Source: an uncultured Clostridia bacterium (GTDB taxonomy: Bacteria; Bacillota; Clostridia; TANB77; CAG-508). From it: a DNA stretch of 13,652 nt. Positions 1 to 7,698 of this stretch are shown here, piece after piece (position 1 is the stretch's first letter; the number at the start of each line of letters is the position of its first letter). Both the position numbers and the translations under genes were made by a program. The stretch lies in contig CAPZDM010000021.1 of assembly GCA_948745425.1 (NCBI GenBank), positions 1-13,652 on the forward strand, read 5' to 3'. The notes under the pieces are model-generated. The model was not told the DNA's origin. It searched no databases and saw nothing but the letters and a program-made list of their open reading frames with translations.

Positions 1-2316
1 GTATGCTTTTAAATATGCTGTTCTATATGCTACTACTGCATATGCTGCTGCATGTGATTTATTAAAAGCATATTTCGCAAATTCTGCCATTTCATCGAAT
101 ATTTTATTTGCGTCTTCTGCTGTTATTCCATTTCTGACACATCCTGGAACTATTACATTTCCGTTTTCATCTGTTTCACCATTTATAAATATTTCTCTTT
201 CTTTTGCCATTACATCTAGTTTTTTCTTTCCCATTGCACGTCTAACTAAGTCTGCTCTACCAAGTGAATATCCTGCTAAATCACGCACAATTTGCATAAC
301 CTGTTCTTGATATACCATACAGCCATATGTTACATTTAATATTGGTATTAATGCTGGATGTGTATATACTGCGTGTTCTGAATCTAGTTTATTTTGAATA
401 TATCTTGAAATTTGATCCATTGGTCCTGGTCTGTATAATGAAACTCCAGCTATGATGTCTTCTAAACTGTCTGGTTTTAGTTCTTTCATGAATCTAGTCA
501 TTCCTGCACTTTCAAATTGGAATATTCCTATTGTCTTTCCTTCACACCATAATTTATATACATTTGGATCTTTCATTTCTTCATCATATTGTACATCTAT
601 TCCTTTATTTTCTTTTATCATTCTCGTTGCATCATCTATAACTGTTAATGTTCTTAAGCCTAGAAAGTCCATTTTTAATAGTCCTAGTTCTTCTAATGTT
701 GTCATTATATATTGCGTTGCAACAGTTTCATCTTTTACATGTAATGGTACATATGTGTCTACTGGGTCTTTTGTTATAACAACTCCACAAGCATGTGTTG
801 ATGCCTGTCTTGGCATTCCTTCTAATGCCATAGCTATATCTAGTAATTTTTTTATTCTTTCATCATTATCATATAGTTCTTTTAGCTCTCTGTTTTCTTC
901 CATTGCTTTTTGTATTGTTATATGTAATTCGTTTGGTACCATTTTGGCTAGTTTATCTGTATCAGCATATGGAAAGTCTAGAGCCCTTCCAACATCTCTT
1001 ATGACCATTCTTGCAGACATTGTTCCAAATGTTATAATTTGAGATACATGATCTGCTCCATATTTTCTTGAAACATAATCTATGACTTGTTGTCTTTTTT
1101 CATCTGAAAAGTCTACATCAAAGTCAGGCATACTTATTCTTTCTGGATTTAAAAATCTTTCGAATAGTAAATTATATTTTATTGGGTCTATGTCTGTTAT
1201 TCCTATTGCATATGCTAAAATTGAACCTGCTCCTGAACCACGTCCTGGTCCTACTGGTATTCCATTTCTTTTTGCATAATCTATAAAGTCCCATACTATA
1301 AGGTAATAGTCTACATATCCCATTTTAGAGATTACTGAAAGCTCGTATTCTTCTCTTTCTAATATTTCTTTTGATGGATTTTCTCCATATCTATTCTTTA
1401 TACCATCATCACATAATTTTTTAAAGAAATCATAGTGTGTTGCAAATTCTTCTGGTACATCATAATTTGGGAGTTTTGTATTTCCAAATTCAAATTCTAC
1501 ATTACATTCATTTGCAATTTTTACTGTGTTTTCTATTGCTTCTGGTATATTTTTAAAGTATTCACTCATTTCTTCTGGGCTTTTTACATATAATTCGTCT
1601 GTGTCAAATCTCATTCTGTCTTCATCTATCATTCTTTTTCCTGTTTGAATACATAATAATACTTCATGGTTATAGGCATTTTCTTTTTTTAAATAGTGTG
1701 CATCATTTGTTGCTACAAGTGGAATATCTAATTTTTTAGACATTTCTATTAATTTCTGATTTACTAATACTTGTTCTTTTATACCATTGTTTTGTATTTC
1801 TAGATAATAATCTTTTCCAAATATCTTTTTGAACCATAGTGCTGTTTCTTCTGCTTTTTCTATGTTGTTTTCTAATATATATTGATTTACCTCTCCTGCT
1901 AAACATGCACTTAGTGCAATAACTCCTTCATGATATTTTTCTAGTAGTTCTTTGTCTATTCTTGGTTTATAATAATATCCTTCAATAAAGCTAAGTGATA
2001 CCATTTTACTTAAGTTTTTATATCCTTCATTGCTTTTTGCAAGTAATATTAAATGATTATATGTGTTGTCTATTCCTGGTTCTTTATTAAATCTACTTCT
2101 TTTTGCGACATAACATTCACAGCCTATAATTGGTTTTATTCCTTCTTTTTTGCATGCCTTATAAAAGTCAATTACTCCATACATGACGCCATGGTCTGTT
2201 ATGGCTATTGCCTTCATTCCTAGTTCTTTGGCTCTTACTGGTAAATCTTTTATTCTATTTGCTCCATCTAGTAAGCTAAATTCGCTGTGTATATGTAAAT
2301 GCACAAATTCTGACAT
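1..2316 (-). CDS. dnaE: DNA polymerase III subunit alpha, DnaE type (partial, C-terminus beyond window)
   Basis: This is the catalytic subunit of a bacterial C-family replicative polymerase. The frame is open from the ATG at 2316 to the left edge, covering 772 residues. The start is preceded by GGAG eight bases upstream. Residues 1-200 are the PHP domain, starting FVHLHIHSEFSLLDG with H8 and H10 and followed by TDHGVMYG at 40-47. The palm motif PDFDVDF at 397-403 supplies the catalytic aspartates D400 and D402, and KMDFLGLRTLT supplies the third, D550. The last visible residues, NKSHAAAYAVVAYRTAYLKA, are the conserved DnaE motif near position 765. The OB fold, clamp-binding and tau-binding parts lie outside the window. 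The layout is DnaE rather than PolC, because no exonuclease domain is inserted in PHP. Nearness to uvrC fits my memory of clostridial gene order. Arginine codons here are AGA, AGG and CGT only; no CGG occurs. Confidence 0.97.
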   Translation of the reverse strand, partial: MSEFVHLHIHSEFSLLDGANRIKDLPVRAKELGMKAIAITDHGVMYGVIDFYKACKKEGIKPIIGCECYVAKRSRFNKEPGIDNTYNHLILLAKSNEGYKNLSKMVSLSFIEGYYYKPRIDKELLEKYHEGVIALSACLAGEVNQYILENNIEKAEETALWFKKIFGKDYYLEIQNNGIKEQVLVNQKLIEMSKKLDIPLVATNDAHYLKKENAYNHEVLLCIQTGKRMIDEDRMRFDTDELYVKSPEEMSEYFKNIPEAIENTVKIANECNVEFEFGNTKLPNYDVPEEFATHYDFFKKLCDDGIKNRYGENPSKEILEREEYELSVISKMGYVDYYLIVWDFIDYAKRNGIPVGPGRGSGAGSILAYAIGITDIDPIKYNLLFERFLNPERISMPDFDVDFSDEKRQQVIDYVSRKYGADHVSQIITFGTMSARMVIRDVGRALDFPYADTDKLAKMVPNELHITIQKAMEENRELKELYDNDERIKKLLDIAMALEGMPRQASTHACGVVITKDPVDTYVPLHVKDETVATQYIMTTLEELGLLKMDFLGLRTLTVIDDATRMIKENKGIDVQYDEEMKDPNVYKLWCEGKTIGIFQFESAGMTRFMKELKPDSLEDIIAGVSLYRPGPMDQISRYIQNKLDSEHAVYTHPALIPILNVTYGCMVYQEQVMQIVRDLAGYSLGRADLVRRAMGKKKLDVMAKEREIFINGETDENGNVIVPGCVRNGITAEDANKIFDEMAEFAKYAFNKSHAAAYAVVAYRTAYLKAY

Positions 2317-2344
2317 ATTTTATCTCCTTAAATTTTATGTCTAT

Positions 2345-2373
2345 ATTTTACAATATATTAGAGATAAAATCAA
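2345..2373 (-). promoter_or_regulatory. Predicted sigma-A promoter of dnaE
   Basis: On the minus strand, TTGATT (2373-2368) and TAAAAT (2350-2345) are separated by exactly 17 bases, about 30 bases upstream of the dnaE start codon. This is a good vegetative promoter and suggests that dnaE is not only transcribed from the upstream surface-protein unit. The call rests on sequence match alone. Confidence 0.55.
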
Positions 2374-2404
2374 TGAGATAATTATATTAATATAGTCATT
2401 TATT

Positions 2405-2554
2405 TTATACTAATTTTAAAACTTGTACAAAATTATAAATCAATAAACTATTAATTACTGAAAATGTTACAAAAACTCCTAATGCCATTGATAATAGTTT
2501 GTTTTCCTTAATTTTTTTCCATATTCTTAAATTAAAATCAAATAACCTTTTCAT
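2405..2554 (-). CDS. Small single-pass membrane protein, 49 aa, unknown function
   Basis: This short ORF runs from the ATG at 2554 to a TAA at 2405. It has a strong ribosome binding site, AGAGGTG, about eight bases before the start. The N-terminus MKRLFDFNLRIWKKIKENK is very basic and is followed by one hydrophobic segment, LLSMALGVFVTFSVINSLLI, then a short tail. The positive-inside rule predicts a cytoplasmic N-terminus. It lies between the 588-aa surface protein and dnaE, on the same strand. I do not recognise a named family. The SD site, start, compact amphipathic-to-membrane layout and stop argue that it is expressed. It could act as a small membrane partner of a neighbouring protein, but nothing in the sequence shows this. 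Confidence 0.7.
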   Translation of the reverse strand: MKRLFDFNLRIWKKIKENKLLSMALGVFVTFSVINSLLIYNFVQVLKLV

Positions 2555-2632
2555 ATATATAACACCTCTTTTATAATATATATGATGAGTTATTTGATTT
2601 TATTCATATTTTTTAATTAATTATAATATTTT

Positions 2633-4399
2633 CTATTCATTGGCATATACTGCCACTAATCTCATTGTTTTTCTTTCTTCTAAGTATATTGTATCTCCTG
2701 TTTTTATTTCTGGTTGTGTTATGTTGCTTCCTTCTCTTTTCCAGCCTACGAATTTTTTTCCTGATATTGTTGGGTTTTCTGATATCGCTTGTAATCTTCC
2801 TATACTTGTTTCTACAGTTCTGATATTTTGGGTTCCATCAGTCCATCTTCCACCATTTGGATCATATTGAACTTTGAAATTCTTTTCTGTGTCTAAGTTT
2901 ATATATGAAGATGCTTTTACCAGTCTATACCTAATTCTTCCTACTGCAGTATAATATGATTTTAATATCTTTTTTTGAATATTAGTGTCTGTTGTTTTAC
3001 TTTTTATATATTCTTCTATTGTTGCTACATTTCTATTTTCTATTGTTTCTACTTCACATTCATAGTCTGCATATTCATTATGTTTGTAATAGTAATAATA
3101 ATCATTTGAATTTTCTAGTGAATATCTATATCTTTCAAAGTCTACTGAGCCATATCCTACGATTTGGTCATCATTTTCTATATTTTTTATAAATTCTTCA
3201 CATGTTATTTTATGGTAATATCCCTTTGATTGTATTGCTCCACCATTTTCTTTATATTGTATGAAATCTATTGATTTTGCACTATTATATTTTTGGTTTG
3301 TTGTACTATTTACTACTACATAATTATTATAACTTGTAGCTCCTATTGGTATATCTTTTAAAAATACTGTTAATGATACATTATTTAATATTTTTTCCCA
3401 ATCTTCTCCTGTTAATTGTGGCATTTCATAAGTTTCTGAAACTCCACCTTCATAGTTATAAATTGCTTTATTTAGATTTGTAATTATAGAATCTTTCATT
3501 ACATTAATTTTTTCATTCATAAATAAAGATGTTTCATCTTCAGGGTTATTATTTTCATTTATAAATAAAGTTGCCTGATCTGATATATTTAATGTTTTTA
3601 TAATTTTATTATATAAATTCGTGAATTGTAATGCTTCATAATAATACATCATTGCGTCTGTTGTTTTTTCTGGTTGATTAATTAGTATTTCATCTTTATT
3701 TGAAACGGTTTTATTTTCGTAAATTGTTTCTGGATTTATATCATAATTTTTGTATTTTATCCAAGATTTTTGTCCTCCTGATTCTGTTCCTGCATCAATT
3801 ACTTTTGATATTTGATTTCCTTTTTCATCTATAGTTTTTGTATAGGCAAAGTCAGGTGATATATTAACATGTTCTGGTACTACTAAATAACCTGCAGCTG
3901 ATATAGATTCTCCATGATATTTTCCATAAATTGATACATAATTATCTAACGAATATGCTATTGTAATATTTGTACCAATACCATTTTCATATGTTTTTGT
4001 ATAGTATACATATGGTTTTAATTCTCTTCCTGTTCCTGTGTCATTTTGTGAATATATATAATATCCATCATATAATCCAAATACCATTGCTGGTACATAA
4101 CCTAATACATAATCATTTGATGTGCCTGATAATCCTATACTTGATGATAAACTTGTTGAAAAAGTTGAAATTACAGCTTCTAAGTCTCTTATCTCTTCAC
4201 CAATTACTGAGGATTTACTATTGTTTCTTGTGTTTAATTCAAATGCTGACATAGTATCAAAGGTTGAGCCTAATAATGCTGTATCATATTTTGTTTTAGT
4301 TGCCAATGTGTCTATTTGTAATCCTGTATATTGTGACATTATTAGTGCCATTGGTAACATTATTATTAAAAATACTAATATTAAATGTTGTAATTTCAT
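2633..4399 (-). CDS. Membrane-anchored extracellular protein with C-terminal InlB-like repeat (588 aa)
   Basis: The protein starts at the ATG at 4399, where GGGGGAA sits seven bases upstream. An in-frame ATG at 4429 would add ten residues but has no SD site. The N-terminus MKLQHLILVFLIIMLPMALI is an uncleaved-looking membrane anchor, like those of pilin-like or TadE-like secreted proteins. A long Tyr- and Asn-rich region follows, including VPAMVFGLYDGYYIYSQND near residue 115. The last 75 residues (about 513-588) match a Listeria-Bacteroides/InlB B-repeat: YDPNGG, then KKFVGWKR, then LVAVYANE. Such repeats are beta-rich modules of secreted surface proteins. Export across the membrane is inferred. 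I know similar clostridial hypothetical proteins but no function for them. A low-arginine, Tyr-rich composition fits an extracellular protein. It is followed by the 49-aa membrane peptide and dnaE. Confidence 0.85.
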   Translation of the reverse strand: MKLQHLILVFLIIMLPMALIMSQYTGLQIDTLATKTKYDTALLGSTFDTMSAFELNTRNNSKSSVIGEEIRDLEAVISTFSTSLSSSIGLSGTSNDYVLGYVPAMVFGLYDGYYIYSQNDTGTGRELKPYVYYTKTYENGIGTNITIAYSLDNYVSIYGKYHGESISAAGYLVVPEHVNISPDFAYTKTIDEKGNQISKVIDAGTESGGQKSWIKYKNYDINPETIYENKTVSNKDEILINQPEKTTDAMMYYYEALQFTNLYNKIIKTLNISDQATLFINENNNPEDETSLFMNEKINVMKDSIITNLNKAIYNYEGGVSETYEMPQLTGEDWEKILNNVSLTVFLKDIPIGATSYNNYVVVNSTTNQKYNSAKSIDFIQYKENGGAIQSKGYYHKITCEEFIKNIENDDQIVGYGSVDFERYRYSLENSNDYYYYYKHNEYADYECEVETIENRNVATIEEYIKSKTTDTNIQKKILKSYYTAVGRIRYRLVKASSYINLDTEKNFKVQYDPNGGRWTDGTQNIRTVETSIGRLQAISENPTISGKKFVGWKREGSNITQPEIKTGDTIYLEERKTMRLVAVYANE

Positions 4400-4419
4400 T
4401 GGTTTATTCCCCCATATAT

Positions 4420-4448
4420 ATGTTACCATTAATTAATTCTAAAATCAA
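4420..4448 (-). promoter_or_regulatory. Possible sigma-A promoter of the surface-protein gene
   Basis: TTGATT (4448-4443) and TAACAT (4425-4420) on the minus strand are separated by 17 bases. The -10 is preceded by TGG, giving an extended -10. Transcription would start only about 12-15 bases before the chosen ATG, just upstream of the SD. The -10 matches consensus at only four of six bases. Confidence 0.35.
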
Positions 4449-4490
4449 CAAATTATGACCTTTTTCATAATTTTTCCATAATTGAATCCA

Positions 4491-4547
4491 AAGAGGTCTG
4501 TCCCTTTTTCCAAAAAAATGGAAAAGAGAACCGTCCCTATTTCCACC
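4491..4547. repeat. REP-like palindromic element next to the uvrC stop
   Basis: The segment contains two direct copies of a GTCCCT-(T/A)TTTCC motif at 4499-4511 and 4533-4544. Between them is the hairpin CTTTTTCCA-AAAAAA-TGGAAAAG (about 4503-4526). GGGACGGTTC and GGGACAGACC motifs of this kind recur in intergenic repeats of Firmicutes, which I recall as REP-type elements mobilised by RAYT-like transposases. It begins within a few bases of the uvrC stop codon, so its hairpin may also end uvrC transcription. No transposase lies in the window. Confidence 0.6.
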
Positions 4548-4548
4548 C

Positions 4549-6337
4549 CTACATTAATTTTTTTAAAATCGTTTTTGCTAATTTTTCATTTATTCCTTTT
4601 ACCTTGGTTAATTCTTCTATTGTTGAGTTTTTTATTTTTTCTATTGTTCCAAATTCTTGGAGTAATGCTTGTTTCTTTTTTTCTCCTACTCCTTCTATTT
4701 CATCTAATACTGATTTTGTTACTGCTTTTTCTCTTAATTTTCTATGATATTCTATTGCTGTCTCATGTACTGTGTCTTGAAATGTTGTTATTGTGTTGAA
4801 TAATCTTTCTGATATTTCTATTTCTTTTCTGTCTTCTCCTATTAGTGCCCTTGTTTGATGTTTATCGTTTTTTACCATTCCATATACTGGAATTTCTAAA
4901 TTGTATTTCTTGATTGCTGTTTTTATTGCTCTTATTTGCGTTATTCCACCATCTGCTAAGATTAAGTCTGGTAATTCCCCAAAACCTCCTTTTGGATTTT
5001 CTATTGAGTGTTTCAGTCTCCTTGTTACTACTTCTTCTGTACATCTTGGGTCATCTTGAGAAAATACTGTTTTTATTCTAAATCTTCTTGATAGATTTTT
5101 ATTTATTTTTCCGTCTTTCATTACACACATTCCTGCTACCATAAATGTTCCTGATATATGCGATATATCAAAACTTTCTATTTTCCTTGGTAGTTTTTCT
5201 AGATTTAGTTTTTCTTTTAGTTCATTTAATATATCATATTTGTCTTGTTCTTTATTGTTTAAGGTTATGAGTGCATTTTGTTCCGCCATTTCTATAAATC
5301 TTAGTTTTTCTCCTTTTTGTGGAGATTTTAGTTCTACTTTATGTTCTGCTATTTTAGTTAACCATTCTTCTATACTTTCTTTGTCTTCAATTTCTTCTCT
5401 TAACATTATTTTTGATGGAATGTTTAGATTATTCATATAATATTGTTTTATAAATCCTGATAGTATTTCTTTGTCTTCCATGTCTTTTAAGTTATCAAAG
5501 AAATAGTGTTCTCTTCCTATCATTTTACTTCCACGTACAAAGAATATTTCTATACATACTATTAACTCATTTTTGGCAAATCCTATTACATCTATATCAT
5601 TTATGTTTGTGTTTGATACTTTTTGCCTTTGTGATATATTTTCTATTGCTTGTATTCTATCTCTTAATTCTGCTGCTAATTCATAATTCTGAGATATTGC
5701 AGCATTATTCATTTCTTCTTTTAGTTTATTTACTACTTTGTCGATTTTTCCATCTAATAACATTTCTATTTGATGTATTTGTTCCATATATTCTTCTCTT
5801 GAAACTTTATTTACACATGGACCTAAACATCTTCCAATATGATAGTTTAGGCATACTCTTTTATTTGATTTGAAATTTTTGCATTGCCTGATTTTAAATT
5901 TTTCTCTTATGAAGTTTACCATTTCTTTTGCACTACCGTGCATTTGCATATGGTCCAAAGTATTTCGAACCGTCATTTACTATTTTTCTAGTGATAAATA
6001 CATTTGGATATTCTGATTTTATATCTATTTTTATATATGGATATGTTTTGTCATCTTTTAAAAGTACATTGAATTTGGGTCTATTCTTTTTTATTAAATT
6101 ACATTCTAGTATTAGAGCTTCTGCTTCATTCTCCACTACAATATACTCAAAATGGTCTACTAATGAGACCATTTTTTCTATTCTTGCAGTTTTATTGTTT
6201 TTTCTAAAGTATTGCCTAACTCTATTTTTTAATGATATGGCTTTTCCAACATATATAATGTTATCTTCTTTGTCATGCATTATATATACTCCTGGTTTGG
6301 CAGGTAGTTTTTTTAGTTCTTGTTCTATGTTAAACAT
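4549..6337 (-). CDS. uvrC: Excinuclease ABC subunit C, interrupted at a CGG codon (+1 frameshift needed)
   Basis: UvrC makes both incisions in nucleotide excision repair with UvrA and UvrB. The ATG at 6337 is chosen because AGAGGTG lies six bases upstream; a GTG at 6346 overlaps that SD. The N-terminal GIY-YIG nuclease is clear (PGVYIMHD, then IIYVGKA). At codon 134 the zero frame reads GCA CGG TAG and stops. Skipping the C gives GPYANA-G-SAKEM and restores all the rest: a four-cysteine cluster (CKNFKSNKRVC, then GRCLGPC), a UVR motif, the RNase H-like 5' nuclease (FDISHISGT, LADGG) and C-terminal helix-hairpin-helix repeats (EGVGEKKKQALL). The joined product is 595 aa, the usual family length, and no residue appears lost. 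It is probably co-transcribed with hpt upstream. Zero-frame termination would leave only the GIY-YIG half. A single-base sequencing error is the alternative, but the same event recurs in sigG and ylmC. Confidence 0.93.
5933..5938 (-). other. Candidate +1 recoding site in uvrC (GCA CGG TAG)
   Basis: Codon 134 is CGG (5938-5936), followed directly by a zero-frame TAG. Reading GCA, skipping C, and then reading GGT AGT GCA continues the conserved UvrC sequence with Gly at the junction. The P-site codon GCA cannot re-pair with the overlapping CAC, so tRNA slippage is unlikely. Out-of-frame entry of tRNA-Gly, or four-base decoding, would be needed. Confidence 0.7.
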
Positions 6338-6364
6338 TTTTGGCACCTCTTTTATAAAAATATA

Positions 6365-6490
6365 AGGGCACAGTGGTGTCGTTGCTCTCTTCGAGCCCAG
6401 TTAAATTTGTAAAACGAGTAAAATTTGCTATGCAAATTTTTCACGCTTTGCCAAATTTATCATGGATATTCCCTCAAACGGTGCCCCTAC
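6365..6490. repeat. MITE-like element with long imperfect hairpin between hpt and uvrC
   Basis: About 125 bases are bounded by GGGCAC (6366-6371) and GTGCCC (6481-6486) as short terminal inverted repeats. Inside is a perfect hairpin, AAAATTTGC-TAT-GCAAATTTT (about 6419-6439), flanked by the pair AAATTTG (6403-6409) and CAAATTT (6452-6458). It has no coding capacity and its GC and word content differ from the flanks. It looks like a non-autonomous mobile or repeat element that landed between two co-oriented genes. Confidence 0.55.
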
Positions 6491-6508
6491 AGTTTAATTT
6501 TTCCTATT

Positions 6509-7027
6509 CTATGTTTCTATGTATCCTATGTATGGAAGGTTTCTATACCTATTATCAATATCAAATCCATATCCGATTATAAACTTGTCTGGTACTATAA
6601 ATCCAACATGGTCAAGTGGAACTTCAAATTCACGTCTACTTGCTTTATCTGCTAATGTGCAAACTTTTAAACTTGCTGGATTTTTGCTTTTTAGGTAGTT
6701 TAATAGAAATGTCATACTTCTTCCAGAGTCTACTATGTCTTCTAATATTAAAACATGCTTACCTTCTATTGGTTCTCTTAAATCTTCTATTAATTTTATT
6801 TCTCCTGTACTTTCTGTACCCTCATAACTTGCAATTGTTAAGAATTCATATTTTAATTTTGTTTTCATTTTTAGGGTTAAGTCTACTGCAAAAAATACTC
6901 CTCCCCTCATTACACATACCACTGTTACTTCTTTTCCTTCATATTCTTTATCAAGTTGCCCAGCTAATTCGTACAGTCTTTTTTGAATTTCTTCTTCACT
7001 TATTAGTACTTTTATTTTTTCTTCCAT
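6509..7027 (-). CDS. hpt: Hypoxanthine phosphoribosyltransferase
   Basis: This purine-salvage enzyme joins hypoxanthine (often also guanine) to PRPP to give IMP or GMP. The 172-aa length is typical. The PRPP-binding loop VLILEDIVDSGRSM covers residues 92-105, with the two acidic residues E96 and D97. VMRGGVFFAVDL (39-50) is the conserved early loop, and SYEGTESTGEI (67-77) matches the flexible catalytic loop. The C-terminal GFIVPDKFIIGYGFD segment forms the purine pocket. The ATG at 7027 has a GGGGA ribosome binding site about ten bases upstream and a strong promoter beyond it. It is the first gene of a likely hpt-uvrC transcription unit, interrupted by the repeat at 6365-6490. The Gly codon in IIGYG follows ATC, so a CGG triplet here is out of frame and is read normally. 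Confidence 0.96.
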   Translation of the reverse strand: MEEKIKVLISEEEIQKRLYELAGQLDKEYEGKEVTVVCVMRGGVFFAVDLTLKMKTKLKYEFLTIASYEGTESTGEIKLIEDLREPIEGKHVLILEDIVDSGRSMTFLLNYLKSKNPASLKVCTLADKASRREFEVPLDHVGFIVPDKFIIGYGFDIDNRYRNLPYIGYIET

Positions 7028-7067
7028 ATATAATATTCCCCTTTTTACGACTATATTTATTTATAAT

Positions 7068-7096
7068 ATTATATACTAGTTATGTATGATTTTCAA
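7068..7096 (-). promoter_or_regulatory. Predicted sigma-A promoter of hpt-uvrC
   Basis: TTGAAA (7096-7091) and a perfect TATAAT (7073-7068) are separated by 17 bases on the minus strand, about 40 bases upstream of the hpt start. This is one of the best vegetative promoters in the window. Confidence 0.7.
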
Positions 7097-7203
7097 TTGT
7101 TTTTACGATAATTTGGGAAAACATAAATATTTTTTATGAATATTTTACATGTTTTTGCATAAAATACTATTTGTATAAATTTTGAATTTTTAGGAGGTTA
7201 CAT

Positions 7204-7491
7204 ATGCCTTATACAAAATATATTAAAAAGAAAAATGATACTAATGCTCAAAATATTAATAGTAATTTGGAATTAATAAATTCTATTTTTAAGACTCAGT
7301 CTGAGTTGTTGAGCGCTACTAATAATTATGAGTATGCTGAAGGAGAAATGATTGATTATTATTCTTATCATATAAAAGCGACTAAATCTAAGTTGGATTA
7401 TTTAATGAAAAATGCTAAGTCTCGTGGTATTGTAATCGATAGAACTCAACAGATTGAATTAAAATCTTTTGAGGATTATCAGGTAGGTTAA
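7204..7491 (+). CDS. yaaL: YaaL-family protein (DUF2508)
   Basis: This 95-aa protein starts with ATG preceded by AGGAGG at the ideal distance. Residues about 24-80 match the DUF2508/YaaL pattern: an acidic and aromatic helix, YEYAEGEMIDYYSYHIKA, then KSKLDYLMKNAKSRGI. The family is small, soluble and of unknown biochemical function. In Bacillus subtilis yaaL lies directly before bofA, and the same order is kept here. The identification rests on both the sequence pattern and this neighbour. The N-terminal 20 residues (lysine- and asparagine-rich) are variable and may be disordered. Transcription likely ends, at least partly, at the large hairpin that follows. I saw no convincing sigma-A promoter upstream. 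Confidence 0.85.
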   Translation: MPYTKYIKKKNDTNAQNINSNLELINSIFKTQSELLSATNNYEYAEGEMIDYYSYHIKATKSKLDYLMKNAKSRGIVIDRTQQIELKSFEDYQVG

Positions 7492-7529
7492 TCGTATTAT
7501 TTATCATAAATAGATCTAGTTGAAAAAAG

Positions 7530-7636
7530 AATTGTTATTTGGCTAGGCAGACAAAATTGAAATCAATAAGGCGTACTAGTGTACGTTGTTTGATTTCAAT
7601 TGTAGTCTAACAACGCCAAATGGCGATTATTTTTTT
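7530..7636 (+). ncRNA. Long rod-like RNA hairpin with U-tract between yaaL and bofA (terminator or structured RNA)
   Basis: A plus-strand transcript can form three stacked helices. The outer one pairs 7530-7543 with 7615-7628 over 14 bp with three G-U wobbles. A 12-bp perfect helix pairs AATTGAAATCAA (7555-7566) with TTGATTTCAATT (7590-7601). An apical CGTAC-TAGT-GTACG closes it at 7572-7585. A run of seven U follows at 7630-7636. The G-U pairs favour a function in plus-strand RNA. It could be an elaborate intrinsic terminator after yaaL, or an independent structured RNA. On the other strand the A-run at 7523-7528 would make it a bidirectional terminator. Confidence 0.5.
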
Positions 7637-7656
7637 AACTTTTATGTTCTAAATAG

Positions 7657-7698
7657 CCAAGCTATAACATATCTATTATCATGAGGTGATTAGCTTGG
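7657..7698 (+). promoter_or_regulatory. Possible translation-control hairpin over the bofA start
   Basis: CCAAGCTA (7657-7664) is perfectly complementary to TAGCTTGG (7691-7698), which contains the TTG start codon of bofA. The 26-base loop holds the ribosome binding site GAGGTGAT. Folding would bury the start codon. A competing short hairpin, ATAGC-CAA-GCTAT, uses the same upstream arm and would free it. Confidence 0.35.

Noticed and set aside
161..163. CGG triplets on the coding strand at many other places (for example 161, 5111, 5971, 6573, 9549, 9582, 10627, 12889)
   Set aside because: In each case the triplet spans a codon ending in C and a following GGN Gly codon, or GCG GA, and the frame is continuous. 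They are controls for the frameshift idea and not additional sites.
452..1042. Plus-strand ORF of 196 codons opposite dnaE, and similar long plus-strand ORFs opposite other genes
   Set aside because: They are antisense shadows of well-supported genes, with Leu/Ser/Phe-rich translations and no ribosome binding sites.
5933..5976. Independent second gene starting at ATG 5976 downstream of the uvrC break
   Set aside because: The frame opened by that ATG overlaps the end of the GIY-YIG domain out of frame and has no SD site. The sequence only makes sense as the continuation of UvrC.
7530..7636. CRISPR repeat, tRNA or known riboswitch
   Set aside because: There is no repeat-spacer array, no cloverleaf or CCA-like end, and no riboswitch core that I can recognise. 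Only a long hairpin is supported.
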